Shown here: one piece after another, positions 1 through 6,385 of the stretch
How positions within the stretch are numbered: position 1 is the stretch's first letter
How the letters are laid out: the number at the start of each line of letters is the position of its first letter
Assembly: GCA_045614225.1 (NCBI GenBank)
Contig: JAZLCO010000047.1
Location: forward strand, 1 to 10,591
Length of the DNA: 10,591 nucleotides
DNA from: UBA9715 sp045614225
GTDB lineage: Bacteria > Actinomycetota > Coriobacteriia > Coriobacteriales > Eggerthellaceae
Reading direction: 5' to 3'
Made by a program: the position numbers and the translations under genes
Notes under the pieces: generated by a model
What the model was told of the DNA's origin: nothing
Databases searched by the model: none
The model's input: only the letters and a program-made list of their open reading frames with translations

Positions 1-1
1 C

Positions 2-145
2 GACCTATGCGCCGAGCGCGTGGCGAGCGGGCGCATCCCCACGTGCGCGCACCACTGCCAGGCCCGCTGCATCGAATACGGGCCCGCAGACGAACTCGCG
101 CAACGCGCAGTGACCGAGCAGAAGGTCGCCATCTACCTGCCGTAA
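2..145 (+). CDS. Fe-S electron-transfer subunit, C-terminal fragment (DmsB/AthS-like)
   Basis: Only the last 47 codons are in the window; the gene begins upstream. The visible peptide opens with DLCAERVASGRIPTCAHHC, followed by QARCIEYG. This matches the last cysteine motif of four-cluster ferredoxin-fold subunits of the DMSO reductase family (CDLC, then P-x-C-x3-C about ten residues later, then a short F/YG segment). The CAHHC spelling is close to the CAHNC of the Pelobacter transhydroxylase small subunit, as I recall it. It ends in IYLP without a beta-sandwich extension. Such subunits pass electrons to or from a molybdopterin catalytic partner, which would lie upstream. The stop at 143-145 is 15 bp before the next start, so it is probably in the same operon. 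The family is fairly certain; which molybdoenzyme it serves is unknown. Confidence 0.75.
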   Translation, partial: DLCAERVASGRIPTCAHHCQARCIEYGPADELAQRAVTEQKVAIYLP

Positions 146-160
146 AGGAGCGCATGCGAC

Positions 161-1270
161 ATGTTGAAATCTGTTGAGAAATACCAAAAGGCGCTCTCGC
201 TCGAACCGTATGCTGACCGTACAGAGATGCCCGTGTACCCGCAGATCAACGCAGCTGCAGGCAGCTTGGGCGGCAAGACCCAGGCCGAGATCTTCTTCGA
301 TGCAGAAGCGTGGCTGGAGGCGCTCGACGCTACGTATGCTCTAATCGGCAAGCCCGATATGGGCTTTGCGGAGGCACCTGGCGACGGGGCGTTCGGGATG
401 GCTATGGTTTGCCGTGCGCCCGGGCGCGACCTGGGCGAAAACGAGCTGTACCAGTTCATCGAGACTCCCTACATACAGGACTCCGCGGAGTACAAGGTCA
501 TCAACGAGATGGGCTATGGCGCTTGGCGCGTCAAGTACCTCATGGACATCCAGACGCCGCCCATGACCGACCCGGGCCAGCTGTTCGCGAAATTCGGCGA
601 GGTGGGTCGCAACTCCGCAAAGGTGCGGGAGTTCTACGCGAAGCGCGATATCGAAATCAGCGCCCATGCCGCGACTATGCCCATATTCGACACGCTGTCG
701 CTAGACAGGACCATGATGGAGTTCACATGCGACCTCTACGAGGATCCCGGCCCCATCATGGACATCATCGCCAACTACCAAGAAGAGGAGACAGTCAACA
801 CCATCAAGCGCCTGCGGGATTCCCATGGCGAGCGCGTCGCCATCTTCGCAATGCGTTCTTCGTCGGCGTTCCTGTCTCCCGATGCGTTCGACGAGTACGC
901 GTGGCCAGCGTTGAAGAGGATGATCGAGACGTTCCATGCCGCGGGCATCATGGTCGTGCTGCATGCAGACTCCAACTGGGTTCCCATGCTCGACAGGCTG
1001 ATCCAGTTGCCAAAGAAGAGCGTGCACGTGGAGCTGGACGAGGAAAACGACATCTTCGCAGCTTACGAGATACTGCGTGGCTGGCATTCCATTCGAGGCA
1101 ACGTACCTGCCGGGCTGTTCGCATTCGGTACGCCCGACGACATCTGCTCGTATTGCGAACCATTGGTAGAGATGGGGATGAGCGGTGGTTTCATACTGGG
1201 CTCTTCGTGCGATATCCCGCTTAACGCCAAGCCCGAAAACGTGAAGGCCATGATCGACATGGTGCGCTGA
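161..1270 (+). CDS. Uroporphyrinogen decarboxylase-family (MtaA/CmuA-like) methyltransferase protein
   Basis: A 369-residue protein of the URO-D superfamily, which has the length and (beta/alpha)8 layout of corrinoid methyltransferases and related O-demethylation enzymes. Visible signatures are the late-barrel strand VVLHADSNWVPML (about residues 265-277), FGTPDDICS (322-330) and GGFILGSSCDIP near residues 342-353, followed by KPENVKAMID. In MtaA/MtbA a zinc is held by an H-x-C pair and a later Cys. Here His268 and Cys350 are present but the middle position is Asp270, as in many uncharacterised URO-D-like proteins of demethylase clusters. True haem-pathway URO-D is unlikely, given the context and the absence of haem genes. 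The ATG at 161 follows AAAGGAG (144-150) at 10 nt; an ATG at 154 is in another frame. No signal peptide, so cytoplasmic. It lies 15 bp after an Fe-S subunit and 45 bp before the molybdoenzyme, which suggests methyl transfer from a methoxylated aromatic; the substrate is not shown. Confidence 0.82.
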   Translation: MLKSVEKYQKALSLEPYADRTEMPVYPQINAAAGSLGGKTQAEIFFDAEAWLEALDATYALIGKPDMGFAEAPGDGAFGMAMVCRAPGRDLGENELYQFIETPYIQDSAEYKVINEMGYGAWRVKYLMDIQTPPMTDPGQLFAKFGEVGRNSAKVREFYAKRDIEISAHAATMPIFDTLSLDRTMMEFTCDLYEDPGPIMDIIANYQEEETVNTIKRLRDSHGERVAIFAMRSSSAFLSPDAFDEYAWPALKRMIETFHAAGIMVVLHADSNWVPMLDRLIQLPKKSVHVELDEENDIFAAYEILRGWHSIRGNVPAGLFAFGTPDDICSYCEPLVEMGMSGGFILGSSCDIPLNAKPENVKAMIDMVR

Positions 1271-1315
1271 GGCGCGCCGCAGGAAAAGCAAACCGAGATA
1301 AGGAAGAGGGAGGAT

Positions 1316-4018
1316 ATGACCAAGACAACAGACAAATCAGTCTACAAGACCATGGGGTGGAACGGCTTCGGCGGGGCATCGAATACAGCGCGCGTCGATG
1401 TGAAGGACGGCCGCATCGCACGTATACGCCCGATGGACATAGACGAAAGGTACACCGAAGACGAGCTGAATCCGTGGACTATCGAGGCCCGTGGGCACAA
1501 GTTCACGAGCGGCACGAGGACGACTCTGGCACCGCTTGCCATAGGCTACAAGAAGCGCGTGTATTCCAAAAACCGCGTGCCGTACCCCTTGAAGCGCGAG
1601 GACTGGGACCCGAACGGCGAGCGCAATACCCAAAACCGCGGCAAGAGCGGCTACGTGCGCATCAGCTGGGATGAAGCGACCGATATAATCGCGTCCGAGA
1701 TCCGCCGCATCATCGACACCTACGGCAACACCGCGGTGTTCTGCCAGGGCGACGGCCACGGCGAGACCAAGACCATGCATGCAAGCCACGGCTGCAACAC
1801 GCACCTGATGGACATCCTGGGCGGTTTTACGCTTCAGGCGCGCCAGCCCGACAGCTGGGAGGGCTGGTATTGGGGCGCCAAGCACATGTGGGGCATGGAT
1901 CCGGTAGGGCAGCAGTCCTTCCAGTCGAACCTGCTGTGGGACATTTGCCAGAACACCGATGCCGTCATCTGCGTTGGTTGCGACCCCGAGACGACGCCGT
2001 GGGGCTGGGGAGGGCAAGGCCCTTCGCGGATCAGCTACTTCTGGTCGGAAATCGGCATCAAGCAGATCTACATATGTCCTGACCTCAATTACGGCGCGGC
2101 TATCCATGCGGACAAGTGGATTCCGGTGCTGCCCAACACGGATGCGGCGCTGTGGCTCGGCATAGCGTATACCTGGATAGTCGAGGGTACCTACGACAAG
2201 GACTACATCGCAACCCATGCAGACGGCTTCGACTGGTTCGAGCGCTACGTGCTCGGGGGCGAGGACGGCGAGCCTAAGACCCCGAAATGGGCCGAAGGCA
2301 AATGCGGTGTGCCGGAAGCGGATATCAAGGCGCTCGCACGGTATTGGGCCACGCACAAGGTGACGACCGTCCACTGCAACGGCGGCGGCTATATCCGCAG
2401 CCCGTTCGCCCACGAGCCGGCGCGTTTGGAAGTCGCGCTGCTTGCCATGCAGGGCTTGGGCGCACCGGGCAAGAACATGTTCAAGATGACCGAGTGGGGC
2501 CTGTTCGGCATGCCCGACCTCATCCCCATCCCCAAGCCTGAATGGGGCACCTACATGTGGGCCGGCTACACAGGCCATGTTGCGGGCGTCAATCTGGAGC
2601 ATTTCGTCCCGCAGACGCTCGTGCCGGATGCCATCATGCTGCCCGAAGGCGAAAAACTCACCTGGTACGGGCACGTCATCTGCGGCTTTCCCCGCAAGGA
2701 CCAGTTCCTCAAGTTCGAGTATCCCATGGACGACGCGTCCCGCATCCACATGATCTGGAGCGACACGCCGTGCTGGTCGACCTGTTGGAACGGTGGCAAC
2801 CGCATGCAGGATGCCCTGCGCAGCGAGGAGATCGAGTTCTGCCTGGTCCAGCACCCCTGGATGGAAAACGACTCCTTGTTCGCGGACATCATCCTGCCCA
2901 TCTCCACCAAGTTCGAGCAGCATGACATCTGCGGGTCGTCCATGTGCGTGGAAAACGACATGGTCGTGCTCGAAAAGCAGGCGGTGGAGCCCGTGGGGGA
3001 ATCCATGTCGGATGCCGAAGCCGTGCTCGCCATTGCAGACAAGCTCGGCGTCAAAGACGAGCTTTGGGAGCATTGGGTCTATCCGAAGTTCGGCGGAAAC
3101 TACAACACCGACGGAGCCGGCAACGAAGACGACTTCCTGGCGTTCGAGGAACAGGACACGACGCACGTGTTCGGCGACCCGAGCTTCGAGGCCCTGCAGC
3201 AGCGCAGCTACGTGCTCGGCGGGTGCAACGACCATATGCCCTACGAGGAGTTCCTGGAAAAGGAGTACCTGCCCATCCGCTTCAAGGACGAAGATGCATG
3301 GATGAGCGATCCTGTCGGGATGCAGGACTTCTACAATGACCCTGCAAACCACCCGCTGGGCACGCCGACAGGAAAGATCGAGTTCTACGCGACGGGCATC
3401 GCCGATACTTGGGGCGACGACGGGGAGCGCCCGCCGGTGCCGCACTGGATCGAGGAAAGCCCGCTGCACCACGAGCGGCTGACATGCGAACGCGGCAAAG
3501 ACTACCCGTTCCTGACCGTTTCCAACCACCCTCGCTGGCGCGTGCATGCCCAGCACGACGACATCACCTGGCTGCGCGAGATAGAGACCTGCAAGGTCAC
3601 GGGCCCTGACGGCTACAAGTACGAGCCGGTTTGGATTAACCCGCTCGATGCGCGGCGGCTGCGTATAGAAAACGGCGACATCGTGCGCATCTACAACGAG
3701 CGCGGTAGCGTGTTGGGCGGCGCATACCTTACCGAGCGCATTAGGCCCAACTGCATCAGCCAGGACCATGGCGCGCGTGTCGACTCCATTGTGCGCGGTA
3801 CCGGCGGGTTGGACCGCGGCGGTGCGAACAACCTGATATGCCCCGGCGCGACGACTTCCAAGCATGCTGCAGGCGAGGTCACCAACGGCTTCCTCGTCAA
3901 TATCGAGAAGGTCGATGTCTTCGCATTGGCGGAGCAGTATCCAGAAGAATTCAGCCGCGACTATGAGCCCGATACGGGGCTGGTTGCTTCGGCACGCATT
4001 GTGAAAGAGGAGGAATAG
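1316..4018 (+). CDS. Molybdopterin oxidoreductase catalytic subunit, transhydroxylase / catechol dehydroxylase type
   Basis: A 900-residue bis-molybdopterin (DMSO reductase superfamily) catalytic subunit, slightly longer than the Pelobacter acidigallici pyrogallol-phloroglucinol transhydroxylase large subunit (about 875), which it resembles throughout. Shared stretches include NRVPYPLKREDWDPNGERN (about 86-104), QPDSWEGWYWG (177-187), FADIILPISTKFEQHDI, EPVGESMSD and a C-terminal molybdopterin-binding domain (roughly 720-890) with SNHPRWRVHAQ, IENGDIVRIYNERGSV and ARVDSIV. In the transhydroxylase the Ser of D-S-W is the Mo ligand; here it is Ser180. As in that family there is no N-terminal Fe-S motif (first Cys at residue 143) and no twin-arginine signal, so it is cytoplasmic. 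The start ATG has purine-rich AGGAAGAGGGAGG just upstream. It probably removes or transfers a hydroxyl on a polyphenol with the next gene as partner. The family is near certain; the substrate is open. Confidence 0.9.
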   Translation: MTKTTDKSVYKTMGWNGFGGASNTARVDVKDGRIARIRPMDIDERYTEDELNPWTIEARGHKFTSGTRTTLAPLAIGYKKRVYSKNRVPYPLKREDWDPNGERNTQNRGKSGYVRISWDEATDIIASEIRRIIDTYGNTAVFCQGDGHGETKTMHASHGCNTHLMDILGGFTLQARQPDSWEGWYWGAKHMWGMDPVGQQSFQSNLLWDICQNTDAVICVGCDPETTPWGWGGQGPSRISYFWSEIGIKQIYICPDLNYGAAIHADKWIPVLPNTDAALWLGIAYTWIVEGTYDKDYIATHADGFDWFERYVLGGEDGEPKTPKWAEGKCGVPEADIKALARYWATHKVTTVHCNGGGYIRSPFAHEPARLEVALLAMQGLGAPGKNMFKMTEWGLFGMPDLIPIPKPEWGTYMWAGYTGHVAGVNLEHFVPQTLVPDAIMLPEGEKLTWYGHVICGFPRKDQFLKFEYPMDDASRIHMIWSDTPCWSTCWNGGNRMQDALRSEEIEFCLVQHPWMENDSLFADIILPISTKFEQHDICGSSMCVENDMVVLEKQAVEPVGESMSDAEAVLAIADKLGVKDELWEHWVYPKFGGNYNTDGAGNEDDFLAFEEQDTTHVFGDPSFEALQQRSYVLGGCNDHMPYEEFLEKEYLPIRFKDEDAWMSDPVGMQDFYNDPANHPLGTPTGKIEFYATGIADTWGDDGERPPVPHWIEESPLHHERLTCERGKDYPFLTVSNHPRWRVHAQHDDITWLREIETCKVTGPDGYKYEPVWINPLDARRLRIENGDIVRIYNERGSVLGGAYLTERIRPNCISQDHGARVDSIVRGTGGLDRGGANNLICPGATTSKHAAGEVTNGFLVNIEKVDVFALAEQYPEEFSRDYEPDTGLVASARIVKEEE

Positions 4019-4020
4019 CC

Positions 4021-4833
4021 ATGTCGCAGAAAGTGTTTTTGGTGGATGTGGCCCACTGCAACGGATGCCACAATTGCCAGATAGCGTGCAAGGACGAGCA
4101 TTGCGACCAGGCGTGGTTGCCCTATGCGGCCGCACAGCCCGATACCGGGCAGTTCTGGTGCAGGGTCGAACAGCAGGTCCATGGCACGGTGCCCAAGGTG
4201 AACATGACCTATTGGCCGGTGCTGGGTGCGCAGACCCAAGCTATTGCAGAATATGCCCCCGAGGTCGTTGCCGAGCGCGAAGACGGCTTGATCGTGATTG
4301 ACCCAGAAAAAGCCGCAGGCCGGCACGACATCGCCGACAAGTTCGAGGGCGTCTACTGGAACGAGGAGCTGCAGATTCCGCAAGGGTGCACCGGGTGCGC
4401 GCATCTGCTCGACGACGGGTGGAGAGTGCCCCGCTGCGTGGACGCCTGCGCCGTGGGCGGAATCCGTTTCGGCGAGGCATCGGATTTTGCCGAAGAGCTG
4501 AAGCGTGCCGAGCGCCTGGACCCCAAGAGCAACGTGTACTACCTCAACCTCCCCAAGCGCTGGGTTGCAGGTCAGGTCGTTGACAGCGAGGCGGCCGAGG
4601 TCGTCATCGGCGCGACGGTGTCGCTGCTTTCCGCAGCTGGCGATGGCGAGCCGCTTGCGACCGTTGCCACCGATGAGTTCGGCGATTTCTGGTTCAGGCA
4701 GGTGGAAAGCGCAGCGTACCGCGTGCGTGTGGAGTGCGAAGGCTATCTGACGAGGTACGCAGACGCAGACGCCAGAGGCGCGGACGCCAATGTCGGAACC
4801 ATCGACTTGTACAAGATTCCAGCTAGCAAGTAG
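4021..4833 (+). CDS. Molybdoenzyme Fe-S small subunit with C-terminal Cna-B-like domain
   Basis: A 270-residue partner of the preceding catalytic subunit, starting 2 bp after its stop, with GAGGAGG upstream. Residues 1-180 form a ferredoxin-fold electron-transfer domain: CNGCHNCQIAC (Cys13, 16, 19, 23) and CTGCAHLL followed by PRCVDAC (Cys123, 126, 139, 143). These eight cysteines are enough for two [4Fe-4S] clusters. YWNEE, REDG and IDPEKA are shared with the transhydroxylase small subunit (about 274 residues). Residues about 182-266 (VAGQVVD, GATVSLLS, ATDEFGDFWF, YRVRVECEGY) form a carboxypeptidase-regulatory/Cna-B-like beta sandwich, which is also present in that enzyme. Unlike it, the middle motif has no cysteines: residues 48-122 contain none, so the third cluster is predicted to be missing. 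There is no signal peptide. The protein is likely bound to the catalytic subunit in the cytoplasm and shuttles electrons to it. Confidence 0.88.
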   Translation: MSQKVFLVDVAHCNGCHNCQIACKDEHCDQAWLPYAAAQPDTGQFWCRVEQQVHGTVPKVNMTYWPVLGAQTQAIAEYAPEVVAEREDGLIVIDPEKAAGRHDIADKFEGVYWNEELQIPQGCTGCAHLLDDGWRVPRCVDACAVGGIRFGEASDFAEELKRAERLDPKSNVYYLNLPKRWVAGQVVDSEAAEVVIGATVSLLSAAGDGEPLATVATDEFGDFWFRQVESAAYRVRVECEGYLTRYADADARGADANVGTIDLYKIPASK

Positions 4834-4886
4834 AGATACACTGCGGCAATTGGCATGCATTTCGGGAGTCCGATTTTGCGCGCTTT

Positions 4887-4993
4887 GCGGTTGTCACGTG
4901 AAATAACGCCCCAAACTTGATGTGCGGAACCGGCGACCTGCGGTTTTGCGGGTACCGACCAGGTTTTGGGGCGTTATTCCGCAAGGCAACCGC
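4887..4993. terminator. 107-bp imperfect inverted repeat between convergent ends (possible bidirectional terminator)
   Basis: A perfect 14-bp inverted repeat (4902-4915 AATAACGCCCCAAA against 4965-4978) continues inward with one bulge. It is enclosed by a second matching pair, GCGGTTG (4887-4893) and CAACCGC (4987-4993). A further 8-bp stem with G-U pairs sits in the loop (4924-4931 with 4942-4949). It lies 53 bp after the small-subunit stop and touches the stop codon of the minus-strand remnant at 4993-4995, so it could stop transcription from both sides. It lacks a T tract, so factor-independent termination is uncertain; a small palindromic mobile element is the alternative. Confidence 0.5.
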
Positions 4994-5262
4994 TAGTCCA
5001 GCCCCAGATCCTTGAGCATGTGGTACGGAAACGGCGGGCACCCTGGCGGGTAGTGCCCGTAACCGACGAGCTTCCGCGTGCAGCTGCCCACGCGGATGAC
5101 GCGCTTCCATTTCCGCGCCTCCTGGCTCTCGCTGCTGTCGATGAGACGCAAGGCTAGCCCCTTTTCTCGCGCCTGAGCGCATTTGTTCCCAAGATAGGGC
5201 CAAGTGTGCCCGAAACGGGCACGCGGGCGATTCGTGTTTCCCAGAGGGCCGCTGAAGATGTT
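4993..5262 (-). pseudogene. Start-less 3' gene remnant, unknown product
   Basis: On the minus strand an 89-codon open frame runs from an in-frame TAA (5263-5265) to a TAG at 4993-4995. It contains no ATG or GTG except a Met nine codons from the end. The last 55 or so residues look like real protein, with strong G/C third positions, and include RVIRVGSCTRKLVGYGHY, PPGCPPFPYHML and KDLGLD. I do not recognise the family. The GxxHYPPGCPPFP turn with cysteines suggests a metal- or Fe-S-related C-terminus, but that is a guess. A TTG near 5152 preceded by AAAAGGGG could start a roughly 54-residue peptide. The simpler reading is the 3' end of a decayed gene. Confidence 0.45.
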
Positions 5263-5295
5263 TTAGTTTCAAGGGAGATTCTTGGAAGATAATCG

Positions 5296-5390
5296 GTTTC
5301 GCCGTGGCGAAAGCAACACCCGAGTTGGTGCCGCTGGAGCGAAATCATAGGTTCCGCCGTGGCGTTAGCATAGATTTCGCCGTGGCGAAT
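5296..5390. repeat. Cluster of short palindromic repeats (TTTCGCCGTGGCGAAA type)
   Basis: Three copies of a palindrome built on GCCGTGGC. One at 5297-5312 is perfect with 7-bp arms, one at about 5351-5366 is degenerate (TTCCGCCGTGGCGTTAGC) and one at 5376-5389 has 6-bp arms. A weaker fourth copy (TGCCGCTGGAGCGAAA) lies near 5327-5343. The last two are exactly 23 bp apart and the first is 55 bp from the next, so they look like a loose 23-bp array. Possible roles are protein-binding sites, each about two helical turns apart, or hairpins (UUCGC-CGUG-GCGAA) in a small RNA ending at the terminator at 5426-5447. Confidence 0.6.
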
Positions 5391-5425
5391 GTGGATAAAA
5401 AAGCTTTCGGCAGGGCGCAAGCAAG

Positions 5426-5447
5426 GCCCGAAATTCGGGCGCTTTTT
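5426..5447 (+). terminator. Rho-independent-type terminator without an assigned gene
   Basis: GCCCG-AAATT-CGGGC (5426-5440) is followed by GC and TTTTT (5443-5447) on the plus strand. No plus-strand gene ends nearby; the closest is the small subunit, about 590 bp upstream. It may end a non-coding transcript carrying the palindromic repeats, or be leftover from a lost gene. Confidence 0.5.
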
Positions 5448-5505
5448 CGCGTGACAAAGAAATCATTTGTCGGTAAAATGTCGGTCGCGTGTTGGTTTGA
5501 CCAAC

Positions 5506-5533
5506 AAAAAAGGCCAACCGCAACGGGTTGACC
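5506..5533 (-). terminator. Terminator of tRNA-Asn
   Basis: Read on the minus strand, GGTCAACC-CGTTGC-GGTTGGCC forms an 8-bp stem (one G-U pair) directly followed by TTTTTT (5511 down to 5506). It begins 9 bp after the encoded CCA of tRNA-Asn. A second small hairpin (5490-5506) follows the T tract. Confidence 0.85.
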
Positions 5534-5542
5534 TGGTGTTTC

Positions 5543-5617
5543 TGGCTCCCCGGGTAGGATTCGAACCTACAACCCTCCGGTTAACAGCCGGATGCTCTGC
5601 CGTTGAGCTACCGAGGA
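5543..5617 (-). tRNA. tRNA-Asn(GTT)
   Basis: A 75-nt cloverleaf on the minus strand: acceptor TCCTCGG/CCGGGGA, D-stem GCTC/GAGC, anticodon stem TCCGG/CCGGA enclosing CTGTTAA (anticodon GTT, Asn), variable GGGTT, T-stem GTAGG/CCTAC with TTCGAAT, discriminator G and an encoded CCA. It has its own promoter 33 bp upstream and a terminator right after it, so it is transcribed as a single tRNA. Confidence 0.97.
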
Positions 5618-5649
5618 ATGCGTGCGCTTTTCCAAGTGCGCAAGGAAGT

Positions 5650-5677
5650 ATTATAGCGAAACGACTTTTCAGTGCAA
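5650..5677 (-). promoter_or_regulatory. Promoter of tRNA-Asn
   Basis: On the minus strand, TTGCAC (5677-5672) and a perfect TATAAT (5655-5650) are separated by 16 bp. The -10 box ends 32 bp before the first base of tRNA-Asn, which would give a short 5' leader on the precursor. Confidence 0.75.
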
Positions 5678-5726
5678 GGGCTGATTAGTGTATTCGGCGT
5701 GAAGACTTGCAGAGTCTGATGCCGTG

Positions 5727-6239
5727 CTACTGCAACTCGCGGAAGGAAAACACGCCGTCGTCGTAAACGCCGATGCTATGCGTGCCGTCTTTTGGCAACC
5801 CAACGCTTCCAGGGTTGAATAACCGCAGGCTACCCGCAGCTTCGTTCCGTTTCACATGGAAATGCCCGTATGCGAACACGGTGCCTGCCGGTAGTTGGGG
5901 CAAGTTGCCATGGTCCCATAGATGTCCGTGCGTGCAATAAATCTGCTGGGTTCCGTCAAGTATCCAAGCGTAATCGGCCATGCAAGGGAAGTCGAGCATC
6001 ATCTGGTCGACTTCCGAATCGCAGTTGCCACGCACTGCGACGATGCGGTCCGCCAGCGGGTTGAGCATCGCTGCGACCTCCGCGGGTGCATATTCATCGG
6101 GAAGAGGGTTGCGCGGTCCGTGGTACAGCAAATCGCCCAGCAGCACCAGCTTGTCGGGGGAGAGCTCGTCGACAACGCGGAGCGCTTCGGCGCACCACTT
6201 GGCAGAACCGTGGATATCGGAGAGGAAGACGAGTTTCAT
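5727..6239 (-). CDS. yfcE: YfcE-type metallophosphoesterase (phosphodiesterase)
   Basis: A 170-residue calcineurin-like metal-dependent phosphodiesterase, close in motifs and spacing to E. coli YfcE (184 residues). The two-metal site is visible: SDIHG (Asp8, His10), GDLLYHGPRN (Asp36), RGNCDSEVDQM (Asn72, Asp74), THGH (His104, His106) and YGHFH (His126, His128), then FNPGSVGLPK. YfcE hydrolyses small phosphodiester model substrates with Mn; its physiological substrate is unknown. The ATG at 6239 (minus) is preceded by GAGGAG with 6 nt spacing. It is divergent from the CapA-family gene, with 146 bp between their starts. No terminator is visible before the tRNA-Asn promoter, so some read-through into the tRNA is possible. 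It is a complete, ordinary family member. Confidence 0.93.
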   Translation of the reverse strand: MKLVFLSDIHGSAKWCAEALRVVDELSPDKLVLLGDLLYHGPRNPLPDEYAPAEVAAMLNPLADRIVAVRGNCDSEVDQMMLDFPCMADYAWILDGTQQIYCTHGHLWDHGNLPQLPAGTVFAYGHFHVKRNEAAGSLRLFNPGSVGLPKDGTHSIGVYDDGVFSFRELQ

Positions 6240-6282
6240 GAACAGCTCCTCGATGAGGTGGACGGTTGTTTCGAACCGCTTC

Positions 6283-6311
6283 AGTTTAACTATTGTTTCG
6301 CTGTTGGTCGA
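6283..6311 (-). promoter_or_regulatory. Possible promoter of yfcE
   Basis: On the minus strand TCGACC (6311-6306) and TAAACT (6288-6283) are 17 bp apart. Each matches four of six consensus bases. It would give a 5' leader of about 37 nt containing the GAGGAG ribosome site. Moderate match only. Confidence 0.35.
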
Positions 6312-6347
6312 GGATTGCCCGCGCGTACGGTTGAAGAACCTTTCGCG

Positions 6348-6377
6348 TTAGCATGCAGCCATCAAGAACGCTATACT
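6348..6377 (+). promoter_or_regulatory. Leaderless promoter of the CapA-family gene
   Basis: TATACT at 6372-6377 lies 8 bp before the ATG at 6386, with a weak TTAGCA (6348-6353) 18 bp upstream. With normal -10 to start spacing, transcription would begin at or within a base of the A of the ATG, so the mRNA would have no leader. No Shine-Dalgarno-like sequence precedes either candidate ATG, in line with this. Confidence 0.5.
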
Positions 6378-6385
6378 TTTCAGTC

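Noticed and set aside
310..1224. A 304-codon plus-strand frame inside the URO-D-like gene
   Set aside because: Arg/His-rich shadow with no recognisable domain and no ribosome site; the overlapping frame is a clear family member.
1316..1400. Tat export signal on the molybdoenzyme
   Set aside because: No twin-arginine motif or hydrophobic stretch at the N-terminus; it matches the cytoplasmic transhydroxylase type.
1337..4135. A 932-codon open frame on the minus strand opposite the molybdoenzyme
   Set aside because: The plus-strand frame has clear family motifs throughout. The antisense frame is low-complexity, Val/Ala/Arg-rich, and explained by GC-rich codon use.
5296..5390. CRISPR array
   Set aside because: The repeats are about 16 bp, degenerate and irregularly spaced, with no cas genes; spacers are far too short.
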